Part shown: piece after piece, positions 31,587 to 39,293 of the stretch | Layout: each line of letters starts with the position of its first letter | How positions within the stretch are numbered: position 1 is the stretch's first letter | NCBI GenBank assembly: GCA_021731445.1 | Contig: JAKFXK010000024.1 | Location: 1 to 51,297, forward strand | From: Nevskiaceae bacterium | GTDB taxonomy: Bacteria > Pseudomonadota > Gammaproteobacteria > Nevskiales > Nevskiaceae | Reading direction: 5' to 3' | DNA length: 51,297 nucleotides | Notes under the pieces: model-generated | Seen by the model: only the letters and a program-made list of their open reading frames with translations | What the model was told of the DNA's origin: nothing | The model's database searches: none | Position numbers and translations under genes: made by a program

Positions 31587-34577
31587 TCAGGGCTTCTCGT
31601 ACCCCACCCGATGCACCCAGCTGCCGCGATCCTGATACGGCATGGTCACGCAGCTGCCTTGCGGCGCGCTGGGCGGGAAACTCAAGGGCGGCGGGGCCAG
31701 CGGTGGCAGGGTGTCTGAACCCGGCCCGATCACGCCCGTGAGCGAGCAGATGCGGCTGCGTGGATGCACCCGTGTCGCCTTGGCGAGATCGGCAGGCGTC
31801 ATCGCAGTGCCGCCGTTGTAAGCGGTGGCGAGGCGGCCCAGCGCGGTGTTGAGTGCCAGGAGCATCACGGCATCGCGGCTCTTGCCGCCGGCCCAGTCGT
31901 GGCGGTTGCGGATGCCGCTGCTGCCCGGATCAAGCACCCGCACGGTCACGTTGTCCATCACGCTCTGGTCGAACACATGGCTGCCCACACCACTGACGCG
32001 GCCATAGCTGGTGAGACCCGCAGCGGGGGTGGGATTGTTGGGATCGGAGTCCGGCACGCCGCTGTCGAGCACATCGTCCTTGAGCGCGCCGAACAGTTCA
32101 TCGCGCAGGGCGGTGACGTAGACCCCGAAGATCGTCGCAGCGGGACCATCCTTTGCGGCCGCGTCGGCGATATCGATGTTGGGGCCGTAGTGCTTCGCGT
32201 CCCAAGCCAGGGTCAGATCGAGTGCGGCCTTCTGGGTGTCGCTGAGTTGTGCGGCCGCGCTGCTGCGGAATGCGGCAATCACCGGCCGGTACTGCCGCGC
32301 ACGCGGGTCGGTGGTGCCGGTGTGCTCATCAAGCGCTAGCAAGTCGGCAAAGGCCCAGTCGCTGCGGCTGGCGAGCCGGTCGAGAATGGCCGTGACGCGC
32401 TGACCCGGCCCACCGGGGCGCGAGGTGTTGCCGAGGCCCTCGCCATCCAGCCAGCCGATGGCCGGCTTGTTGTTCCAGTTGGCAAGAAACCCCAGTGCGG
32501 GGTCGCGCACCTGCGGCGTGGCCTCAAAAGGCATGAGGCCTGCGTGATCGAACGCGCCGGTGCCGGGGATGGGCAGGCGCTGGTCGGTGTTGGGGTTGCG
32601 GCTGAAATGCAGGCCCGGATGGTAGAAGGCGATGTGGCCATCGCGCGTCGCCACCGTGGTGTTCTCGTTCCAGGTCACCTTCTTCATCGCGGCATCGAAC
32701 TCGGCAAAGCTCTTGGCCTTGTTCCACTCGCGGATACCTTCGATGGTTTCGATCTCGCGCATCCACATCGCGTAACTCAGCGAGCGCCCCATGCCCAAGG
32801 TGTCGTCGCGCGTCACCAGCGGGCCATGCACGGTGCGGCAGATCTTTTTGCTCTGGGTGAGGTTGGGTGGCCCGAACGGCACACCGTTATTGGAGGCGCG
32901 GAAGCGCAGCGTCTCACTGCGGCAGCTCATGTCCTTCCATATGCCTTGGTGGAAGAACTGGTCGGCCTTGCAGGTGCTGGCGGCAATCTGCGCGGTGGAG
33001 CAGATCGTCTCGATGAAGCTGTCGATGGTCTTCGAATAGCCTGTGGTCAGTCCCCAAGCCGTGTTCTCGGTGTAGCCGATGCCGACGACCGGGAGAATCG
33101 GCACCGAGGAACCGCGCGCGTCGTAGCCCGCACCGTGGATTTCATACTCGACCAGCAGCAGCGGGTAGCTATAGCCCAGCTGAGGACCGCTGACCATGAG
33201 CGTGCCTTTGTCGCGCGTGCGCTTGGGTGCGAGTGCGAAGGCGTAGCTGCCGCCGTGCAGATAGGCGCGCAGTTCGTTGAGAGCGGTGACGATTTTTTCC
33301 TGGGCGTTGTTCTTTTGCTTGTCATTCCCGCGCAGGCGGGAATCCAGGCTTCTTTTCGTTTCTATCTGGGCAACGGCACGCCGCGCTGCGCGCGTCGCCT
33401 GGGCTCCCGCAACTGCGGGAGCGTTCGCCGGAACGACGGGATCCTTAGAGTTCATCAAGGCAATCTCACGCCGCGCAGATCCCGCCAGCCCCGCCGAGGA
33501 ATTACCCGCCGCCGCCAGCGAAGGCTGCGAACAGGGTGCAGGCGCAGCGGAACTGCCAGTGCCATCGCCACGACGGATGCTCTCCGGCAGCGTCAGTGCC
33601 CAATCGGCCATCGATTCGAACACCGCATCACGCCCTTGCGCTGGCATGGGGTGATTGCTGAAGGTGCCTTCGCTCGCTGGCACGCTCACTGCGGCCTTGC
33701 TGTCGTCGAGCCAGGTGAGATCGAGAAAGGCATCCTTGCCCGCACGCGCCGAACCGTAGCGGGCGGTCAGCGTCTTCAGCATGGCGATGTTCTGCCATTC
33801 ACTGCCGCCTTCGGCCGCGACAAAGCGGGTGATGTAGACGCCGGAGGCAAGCACATCCTGCACGGTGAACGGCTGGGGCTGGCTGGTGAGCAAACCGTAT
33901 TCGGCCGGCAGCGCGTTGGGGTTGCTGGCGAGGGTGGCAACGTAGGCGTTGGCCCCGGCGACGTAGCCGGTGACGGCATCCTTGGCATCCGCAGTGAGCT
34001 TGTCGAAAAGCGCCTGGTATTCGGCGGCGGTGTAGTTGCCCACGCGCTGCTGCAAGTCGGCCGGCACCGCACCGCAGCCAGTGAGTTCTGCCAGCGTGCC
34101 CTGTGCGGTGCGGCGCACGGCATCCATCAGGAACAGGCGATCCTGCGCGATGGAATAACCGACGCCATACCAGAGGTCGGCCACCGTGCTGGCGTAGACG
34201 ATGGGCACGCCAAAGCTGTCGCGGTACACCTGCACGCCAGTCTTGGGCGCAAAGGGGATGCCAGGCTTGGTGCCGAGCACGGCGGGCTTGGCCTTGAAGC
34301 TCCAGTAGAGCTCGCGCTGGTCGTCCAGATGCGGACCGTAGTCGGCGGGCTTGCCACTGGCTTGGCCGCGCGCCTGCCCGGCGGCGTTGACGAAACCGCT
34401 CTGTCCCGGTGGCAGCGCAGTCTCGGCTTTTGTGACGAGTGTCGCGGGATCGGCAGGCGTCACATTGCCGTGGCCACCTCCAGGGAAGCCAGCTGCAGGG
34501 TCTGAAGAATCACCACAGGCAGTGAGGATTGCAGCGACAGCGATCAACACCATGACACGCAAGGCGTTCTTGGACAT
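31587..34577 (-). CDS. Penicillin-acylase-family lipoprotein (N-terminal nucleophile amidase) with repeat-encoded insert
   Basis: 996 residues, longer than the usual 750-850. Signal with lipobox LTAC (Cys21), so predicted lipid-anchored. Alpha-chain blocks: VYRDSFGVPIVYASTVADLWYGVGYSIAQDRLFLMD and GTLAELTG. The predicted autocatalytic nucleophile is Ser444 in LHGGSYAFALAP, followed by GTLMVSGPQLGYSYP and NTAWGLTTGYSK. Family members hydrolyse amide side chains of beta-lactams or acyl-homoserine lactones; the substrate is unknown. Residues ~381-420, in the linker just before Ser444, are encoded by a REP pair (SLDSRLRGNDK is repeat translation), in frame and without a stop. Because the linker is excised in maturation in this family, the insertion may be neutral. 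Confidence 0.88.
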   Translation of the reverse strand: MSKNALRVMVLIAVAAILTACGDSSDPAAGFPGGGHGNVTPADPATLVTKAETALPPGQSGFVNAAGQARGQASGKPADYGPHLDDQRELYWSFKAKPAVLGTKPGIPFAPKTGVQVYRDSFGVPIVYASTVADLWYGVGYSIAQDRLFLMDAVRRTAQGTLAELTGCGAVPADLQQRVGNYTAAEYQALFDKLTADAKDAVTGYVAGANAYVATLASNPNALPAEYGLLTSQPQPFTVQDVLASGVYITRFVAAEGGSEWQNIAMLKTLTARYGSARAGKDAFLDLTWLDDSKAAVSVPASEGTFSNHPMPAQGRDAVFESMADWALTLPESIRRGDGTGSSAAPAPCSQPSLAAAGNSSAGLAGSARREIALMNSKDPVVPANAPAVAGAQATRAARRAVAQIETKRSLDSRLRGNDKQKNNAQEKIVTALNELRAYLHGGSYAFALAPKRTRDKGTLMVSGPQLGYSYPLLLVEYEIHGAGYDARGSSVPILPVVGIGYTENTAWGLTTGYSKTIDSFIETICSTAQIAASTCKADQFFHQGIWKDMSCRSETLRFRASNNGVPFGPPNLTQSKKICRTVHGPLVTRDDTLGMGRSLSYAMWMREIETIEGIREWNKAKSFAEFDAAMKKVTWNENTTVATRDGHIAFYHPGLHFSRNPNTDQRLPIPGTGAFDHAGLMPFEATPQVRDPALGFLANWNNKPAIGWLDGEGLGNTSRPGGPGQRVTAILDRLASRSDWAFADLLALDEHTGTTDPRARQYRPVIAAFRSSAAAQLSDTQKAALDLTLAWDAKHYGPNIDIADAAAKDGPAATIFGVYVTALRDELFGALKDDVLDSGVPDSDPNNPTPAAGLTSYGRVSGVGSHVFDQSVMDNVTVRVLDPGSSGIRNRHDWAGGKSRDAVMLLALNTALGRLATAYNGGTAMTPADLAKATRVHPRSRICSLTGVIGPGSDTLPPLAPPPLSFPPSAPQGSCVTMPYQDRGSWVHRVGYEKP
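33321..33437. repeat. REP-like inverted pair (copy C), inside the acylase gene
   Basis: 27-base unit GTCATTCCCGCGCAGGCGGG + AATCCAG at 33321-33347, and inverted extended unit 33399-33437 (CTGGGCTCCCGCAACTGCGG...CCGGAACGAC). The coding frame of the acylase passes through both units and the spacer without interruption. Confidence 0.92.
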
Positions 34578-34692
34578 TCGATTTCTTCCTTAAGCGGCGA
34601 CAGCTCTTGTGCGCCTACTGTAGCCGCGCTTGCGACGCTGGCGTCATCAAGGGGATGATCTTCCTACCCACTTTCCCAATCGGAGTTTCCCC

Positions 34693-35169
34693 ATGTCCAA
34701 ACCCAGTCCCGTGCTCAAGCTCTGGAACACGCTAAGCCGCCAGCCCGGCGGCAAATGGCTGTTCTCGCAGGCCATCAGCCGCAAGGCCCCGTACTTCGGC
34801 ACCGTGCGGCCGCGCTTCACGCAAGTGGAATGGGGTCGCACCGAACTGGTCGCCAGCAAGCGTCGCGCGGTGCACAACCACATCGGCACTTTTCATGCGA
34901 TTGCGATCTGTAACATGGCCGAGGCGGCGATGGGCATCGCGGCGGAGGTCACTCTGCCCGCCAGCCACCGCTGGCTGCCCAAGAGCATGACCGTGCGCTA
35001 TCTCAAGAAGGCCGAAACCGATTTGCGCGCAGTGGCGACCATCGCGCCCGAGACGGTTTACGGTGCAACGGGCTTCGAGCTGCCGGTGAACGTGGATGTG
35101 TTCGACACGCGCGGCGAAAAAGTCTTTGATGCGGTCATCACGATCTGGGTGACGGCGAAGAAGACCTAG
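34693..35169 (+). CDS. DUF4442 hotdog-fold thioesterase-like protein
   Basis: 158 residues from the ATG at 34693, with GGAG 7 bases upstream; the open frame to 34630 is not needed. DUF4442-like features: an N-terminal helix region (LKLWNTLSRQPGGKWLFSQAISRKAPYFGTV), then the hotdog core VHNHIGTFHAIAICNMAEAAMGIAAEVTLP (the H-N-H-x-G and helix carrying the acidic residue of hotdog thioesterases), MTVRYLKKAETDL, and the terminal strands NVDVFDTRGEKVFDAVITIWVT. Likely hydrolyses or binds an acyl-CoA; the substrate is unknown. Divergent from the acylase gene; a REP pair lies between it and the next, convergent gene. Confidence 0.85.
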   Translation: MSKPSPVLKLWNTLSRQPGGKWLFSQAISRKAPYFGTVRPRFTQVEWGRTELVASKRRAVHNHIGTFHAIAICNMAEAAMGIAAEVTLPASHRWLPKSMTVRYLKKAETDLRAVATIAPETVYGATGFELPVNVDVFDTRGEKVFDAVITIWVTAKKT

Positions 35170-35186
35170 GGAACCCTGCATAGGTC

Positions 35187-35269
35187 GTCATTCCGACGAA
35201 AGTCGGAATCCAGTCCCCGATCACTTGTTGATCTTGCAAAGACTGGATACCGGCTTTCGCCGGTATGAC
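35187..35269. repeat. REP-like inverted pair (copy D)
   Basis: GTCATTCCGACGAAAGTCGG + AATCCAG at 35187-35213 and inverted ACTGGATACCGGCTTTCGCC + GGTATGAC at 35242-35269. It lies between two convergent genes, the same setting as copy A. Confidence 0.92.
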
Positions 35270-35294
35270 AGTGCGTTTGGTACCTTTACAGGCC

Positions 35295-36068
35295 CTAAAG
35301 CTTCGGCAGCTCGCCCCTGAAGCCGCCACGCCAGCGGCCTTCGCCGTCAAGCACCAGCACCGCCCGGCCGTAATAGCCTTCGATGCGATAGAAGCGCGCA
35401 GCATCGGCGGCAACATCGCTGTGCTTGCCGAGCCAGGCACTGGCGGCTGCGGCAACCTCAGGGTGCGCGGCCTGCAGGGCGCCAAGCGACCAGCCCTGTG
35501 TCCGCACCTGCGGCAGGGCCGCATCGAGCGGCTGGTAGAGAAATTGCAGCTGATAGGGTTCAAGCCCGGCCGTAAAACCAAACGCCATTACACCCGCCGC
35601 CTCGTCGCCATCAGCCGGTTCGCGTACGTTGACAAGGTGGGGGGCGCCATCGCCCAGTGCCTCCCAACTACCCGGTGCAATAGTCTGCTGCTTAAAGTCT
35701 GGTGCCGTCACTGCATGGAACACCCCCTGATGGAAGGCCACCGCCTTCACCCGCACGCTGTGGATGTTCCACAGTCCGTAGCTGTAGCCCAGCAGTTGCA
35801 GCACCGCGATCACACCCAGGTCGAGCGCCATCAGGCGTCGTGCCTTGGCCGGGTTGAACACCACGAAAGTCAGCAGCGGCCCCAATACGAGATCGACCAG
35901 CAGCAGAAGCTTGAGGCCGACACCGCCACCATCGGTGGTGAACAACGGCGGCGGAAACCATTGCAGCAGCATCAGCGCGAGCGCAATCCCCACCAACACG
36001 ATGCTGATCGCAAGATGCGCGGTGATTGCCTTGAGCTTGGCGGCCAGCAGGGGCTTGTTCCAGGTCAT
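35295..36068 (-). CDS. TfpX/TfpZ-like type IV pilin accessory protein
   Basis: 257 residues from the ATG at 36068 (MTWNKPLLAAKLKAITAHLAISIV); the open frame to 36242 is antisense to nothing useful and lacks a ribosome site. Membrane segments: ~17-37, ~55-75 (LLLLVDLVLGPLLTFVVFNPAKARR, the most typical block of the family) and ~85-105 (LDLGVIAVLQLLGYSYGLWNIHSVRV), then a soluble C-terminal ~150 residues. TfpX/Z proteins assist assembly of particular type IV pilins and are usually next to a pilin gene; no pilin is seen nearby, so this is an orphan member or distant relative. Follows the acyltransferase gene by 55 bases, same strand. Confidence 0.7.
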   Translation of the reverse strand: MTWNKPLLAAKLKAITAHLAISIVLVGIALALMLLQWFPPPLFTTDGGGVGLKLLLLVDLVLGPLLTFVVFNPAKARRLMALDLGVIAVLQLLGYSYGLWNIHSVRVKAVAFHQGVFHAVTAPDFKQQTIAPGSWEALGDGAPHLVNVREPADGDEAAGVMAFGFTAGLEPYQLQFLYQPLDAALPQVRTQGWSLGALQAAHPEVAAAASAWLGKHSDVAADAARFYRIEGYYGRAVLVLDGEGRWRGGFRGELPKL

Positions 36069-36123
36069 GGGGATGACTCTCGTCGGGGCGTCTGCCGGCA
36101 ATGTAATCAGGCCGCGTCTGACG

Positions 36124-37020
36124 TCAAGAGCCTTGCCTGCCCTCGCCCAGCAACTGCGCAATGCGGGCGTCCTTCTCGACCCAGAGCGCGGCGACGAAAT
36201 CCTGCACGGTCTTGCGAAAGGCCGCGTCGGCTTCGTAATCACCCTGGGAAAAAGCAGGCGGGATCGCCAGCTGGCGCACCTCGACGATGACGTTCTTCAC
36301 CTCGCCGCAGAGGAACTGCCCGAAGGTTTTTGCACCTTCCGGATAGACGATGGTGACATCCAGCAAGGAGTGCAGGCGCCCGCCCATCGCCGACAGCGTG
36401 AAGGCGAAGCCACCAGCCTTGGGCTTGAGCAGATGCCGGTAGGGTGATTGCTGCCGGGCGTGCTTGGCGGGCGTGAAGCGGGTGCCTTCGAGGAAATTGA
36501 AGATCGCCACCGGCACACCTTCGTATTTCTCGCAGGTCTTGCGGGTGGTCTCGATGTCCTTGCCTTTCAGTGCCGGATTTTTTGCGATCTGCTCTGCCGT
36601 GGAGCGACGCATGAAGGGGAAATCCAGCCCCCACCAGGCCAGCCCCAGCACCGGCACCCAGATCAGCTCCTGCTTCAGGAAGAACTTGAAGAAAGGGGCC
36701 TTGCCGTAGAAGGTCTGCTGCAACACATGGATGTCGTTCCAGGTCTGGTGGTTGCTGCAGATGAAGTACTGCGCTTTTCTGTCGAGTTCTTCAACACCCC
36801 GGATGTGGTATCGCGTCGGCAGCAGGGCGTGCGCCAGCTGCTTGTTGCAGCCCACCCAGTTTTGCGCGCAGGCGTCGTTGGCACGTGCCACGGTGCGTTC
36901 CAGCGCGCGTGTCGGCATGGCCCGCTTGATGAGCGAGAGGATGATGATGGGGATGAACCAGAACACCGTGTTGAGCGCGAACAGCACGGCCACCAGTGCA
37001 CCCCGCAATACCGCGAACAC
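36124..37020 (-). CDS. PlsC-family acyltransferase (YihG-like)
   Basis: 298 residues. N-terminal membrane anchor (~10-32), then the acyltransferase motifs: block I NHQTWND (His91-x4-Asp96), block II around MRRSTAEQIAKNP, block III FLEGTRFTPAKH (Glu and Gly binding the phosphate), and block IV VTIVYPEG. The arrangement matches the lysophospholipid acyltransferase YihG group, which transfers acyl chains to lysophosphatidic acid and tunes membrane lipids. Starts 2 bases after the stop of the PrcB-C lipoprotein gene; part of a four-gene minus-strand run (GMC oxidoreductase, lipoprotein, acyltransferase, TfpX/Z-like). Confidence 0.88.
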   Translation of the reverse strand: MFAVLRGALVAVLFALNTVFWFIPIIILSLIKRAMPTRALERTVARANDACAQNWVGCNKQLAHALLPTRYHIRGVEELDRKAQYFICSNHQTWNDIHVLQQTFYGKAPFFKFFLKQELIWVPVLGLAWWGLDFPFMRRSTAEQIAKNPALKGKDIETTRKTCEKYEGVPVAIFNFLEGTRFTPAKHARQQSPYRHLLKPKAGGFAFTLSAMGGRLHSLLDVTIVYPEGAKTFGQFLCGEVKNVIVEVRQLAIPPAFSQGDYEADAAFRKTVQDFVAALWVEKDARIAQLLGEGRQGS

Positions 37021-37022
37021 CG

Positions 37023-37598
37023 CTAGCCTCCCGGCGCCGGAACGGCCGCGCTGGCCCGCACCTTATTGGCCTGATCCACCAGCAGCACCCGGCTATAGCT
37101 GCGGCTGGGCAACAGCACCAGCGAGCAGGGACTGGTGATGGCCTGCGTCACCATGCTGACATTGCCGGGCACGAGGAAACTGGCTTTCACATACAACACA
37201 CCGTCCTTGATGCCGGCCTGACGGCTGATGGCCAGGCTGTAACCGCCGGTGTTGCGCTGGCCCATCTCGGCAATCACATAGGTGCCGGGCGGCAGCTCGC
37301 CAGCGACCGGCGAGAGCTTGAGGCCACGAGCCTCTTCCCAGGCCTTGACGGCGGCGGGGTCGACGAACACCTCCAACGTCGGCTCCCGGCCCGTGGAATG
37401 GCATTGCACCAGCCGACCGATCTCGATGGCCTCCACCGAGTACTCCGGCTGCGTGAAGATGAACTCGAAGATCCCGGCGGTACCCTCCACTGCCTTGCGT
37501 GGCAATTGCGCGGCCGTCTCGGCACCGGTCGTCAGCTGTGCGCAGGCGCTCAAGGCCATTGCCGCCAGCACCACCGTCATCCCTGCAAACTTTGACAT
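37023..37598 (-). CDS. Lipoprotein with PrcB-C-like domain
   Basis: 191 residues. Lipobox LSAC (Cys19) after a hydrophobic signal, then an Ala/Gln linker. The C-terminal half resembles the PrcB C-terminal domain: TYVIAEMGQRNTGGYSLAISR, a hydrophobic strand pair, and MVTQAITSPCSLVLLPS, the family's GGY...TQ.xTSP pattern. Such domains are seen in secreted proteins including the PrcA/PrcB protease complex; there is no protease next door here. One internal Cys (LVQCHSTG) and one in ITSPC could pair. It is 2 bases upstream of the acyltransferase gene and 12 bases downstream of the GMC gene, so an operon is likely. Function unknown. Confidence 0.75.
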   Translation of the reverse strand: MSKFAGMTVVLAAMALSACAQLTTGAETAAQLPRKAVEGTAGIFEFIFTQPEYSVEAIEIGRLVQCHSTGREPTLEVFVDPAAVKAWEEARGLKLSPVAGELPPGTYVIAEMGQRNTGGYSLAISRQAGIKDGVLYVKASFLVPGNVSMVTQAITSPCSLVLLPSRSYSRVLLVDQANKVRASAAVPAPGG

Positions 37599-37610
37599 CA
37601 GTACTCCTTG

Positions 37611-39215
37611 TTATCTGTAGTCGGTGAGGATCATCTCCGCACCACGCTCCGCAATCATCGTCGTCGGCGCATTGGTGTTGCCGCCAATCAGCGTTGGCAT
37701 CACCGAGGCATCCACCACCCGCAAGCCTTCGACCCCGCGCACTTTCAGCTGCAAGTCCAGCACTGCGGCGTCGTCAACACCCATTTTACAAGTGCCGACC
37801 GGGTGGTAGATGGTCTCGGCCTTCTGGCGGATCCATTCGCGCAGCTCCTCGTCGCTCCTGATCTCCGCGCCCGGCAGCACCTCCTCGCCGCGATGCGGCT
37901 TGAACGCGGGCTGCGCCAGGATCTCGCGCGCCTTCATCACCGCCGTCAGCAGCCTCTGCATCTCGCTCTCGTGCTGCAGATAGCGTGCCTCGATTTTCGG
38001 ATGCACCAGCGCATCGGTGGAGGCCAGGCTGATGCGTCCGCGTGACTTGGGGCGCAAGTCGCAAGCCATCAGCGTGTAGCCCCAGCCGGTGAGAGGCTTC
38101 AAATCCTGGCCGTGATTGGTGTAGGCAAAGGGGACGAAGTGGAGCTGGATGTCGGGGATCGGCTCGCGCGGATTGCTTTTGATGAAGCCTCCCGCCTGTG
38201 CGAGATTGCTGGTCATCTCGCCTTCTTTCTTGGTCGCGTACTGCCACAGAGCTTTCAGCGAGCGCGGCAATCCCACTGGATTGAGCGATACCGCGTGGCG
38301 GCTGCGCTCCTTGACGGTGACGGTGACATCAAGATGGTCTTGCAGGTTTTCGCCCACGCCGGCCGAGTCGCACACCACCGGCACCCCCAGCTCGCCAAGA
38401 TGCGCCGCCGAACCGATGCCGCTCAGCATCAGCAATTGTGGTGAGCCGATGGCACCCGCAGACAGGATCACCTCGCGCCGCGCCCTGATCTCGCCCGGTG
38501 CGCCCTTCAGCGTCACGCCCACGGCACGCTTGCCCTCAAAGCGCACGCCCTGCACATGGGCATCGGTAAGGATGGTGAGGTTGTCGCGCGCCTTCACCTG
38601 CTCATCCAGATAGGCCTTGGCATTGCTGCAGCGCTGGCCATCCTTCTGCATCACATCGTAGTAGCCGATGCCCTCCTGGGTACCACCGTTGAAGTCCGGC
38701 GTGAGCGGATAACCCGCCTGCTGGGCCGCGTCGACAAAAGCCTTCATCAACGGATTGAGGTAGCGGTGCGCAGCCACATTCAGCGGTCCGCCAACGCCGT
38801 GATATTCATCAGGCGCGCCCTTGGCAGGCTCGAAGTTTTCCATGCGGCGGAACACCGGCAGCACATCGGCGTAGCCCCAGCCCTTGCAGCCCAGCTCGGC
38901 CCAGTGGTCGTAGTCCCAGGCATGGCCTCGGATGTAGCACATGGCGTTGATCGAGCTTGAGCCGCCCAGCGTGCGGCCGCGTGGCCAGTGCATGGGGCGG
39001 TTGCCCATTTGCGGCTCAGGCGCGGTCCAGTACTTCCAGTTGTAGGTGTCACTGCGGATCACCGGAATGATGCCCGCCGGCATGTGGATGAACGGACTCT
39101 TGTCCGGTGGGCCGGCCTCGATCAGCACCACCACATGGCGGCCGTCGGCACTCAGCCGGTTGGCCAGCACGCAGCCTGCCGAGCCGCCACCCACGATCAC
39201 GAAATCCGCTTCCAT
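37611..39215 (-). CDS. GMC-family FAD oxidoreductase (choline-dehydrogenase-like)
   Basis: 534 residues from the ATG at 39215 (MEADFVIVGGGSAGCVLANRL), with GGAGGA 6 bases upstream; the much longer frame to 39455 overlaps the next, divergent gene and is unlikely. GMC marks: N-terminal FAD motif GGGSAG (8-13), GRTLGGSSSINAMCYIRG (signature 1), LSAGAIGSPQLLMLSGIG (signature 2), and the C-terminal catalytic IYHPVGTCKMG...VVDASVMPTLIGGNTNAPT. These flavoenzymes oxidise alcohols such as choline, alkanols or polyethylene glycol; the precise substrate is open. It shares a ~80-base divergent region with the GspE/PilB gene. Confidence 0.92.
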   Translation of the reverse strand: MEADFVIVGGGSAGCVLANRLSADGRHVVVLIEAGPPDKSPFIHMPAGIIPVIRSDTYNWKYWTAPEPQMGNRPMHWPRGRTLGGSSSINAMCYIRGHAWDYDHWAELGCKGWGYADVLPVFRRMENFEPAKGAPDEYHGVGGPLNVAAHRYLNPLMKAFVDAAQQAGYPLTPDFNGGTQEGIGYYDVMQKDGQRCSNAKAYLDEQVKARDNLTILTDAHVQGVRFEGKRAVGVTLKGAPGEIRARREVILSAGAIGSPQLLMLSGIGSAAHLGELGVPVVCDSAGVGENLQDHLDVTVTVKERSRHAVSLNPVGLPRSLKALWQYATKKEGEMTSNLAQAGGFIKSNPREPIPDIQLHFVPFAYTNHGQDLKPLTGWGYTLMACDLRPKSRGRISLASTDALVHPKIEARYLQHESEMQRLLTAVMKAREILAQPAFKPHRGEEVLPGAEIRSDEELREWIRQKAETIYHPVGTCKMGVDDAAVLDLQLKVRGVEGLRVVDASVMPTLIGGNTNAPTTMIAERGAEMILTDYR

Positions 39216-39293
39216 CGGGTCTCCTCCGCTTGCGCGCATTGTTTGCTGCCGCAGCTTATCCGGCTTGCGCTGCGCGGTGCTAAGGTTTCGGCC

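Noticed and set aside
32544-34505. 653-codon plus-strand open frame opposite the acylase gene
   Set aside because: Antisense shadow; no family features, while the acylase frame has signal peptide and catalytic blocks.
31587-34577. Acylase gene as a pseudogene broken by repeat insertion
   Set aside because: The frame stays open through the repeat and all catalytic blocks follow in the same frame.
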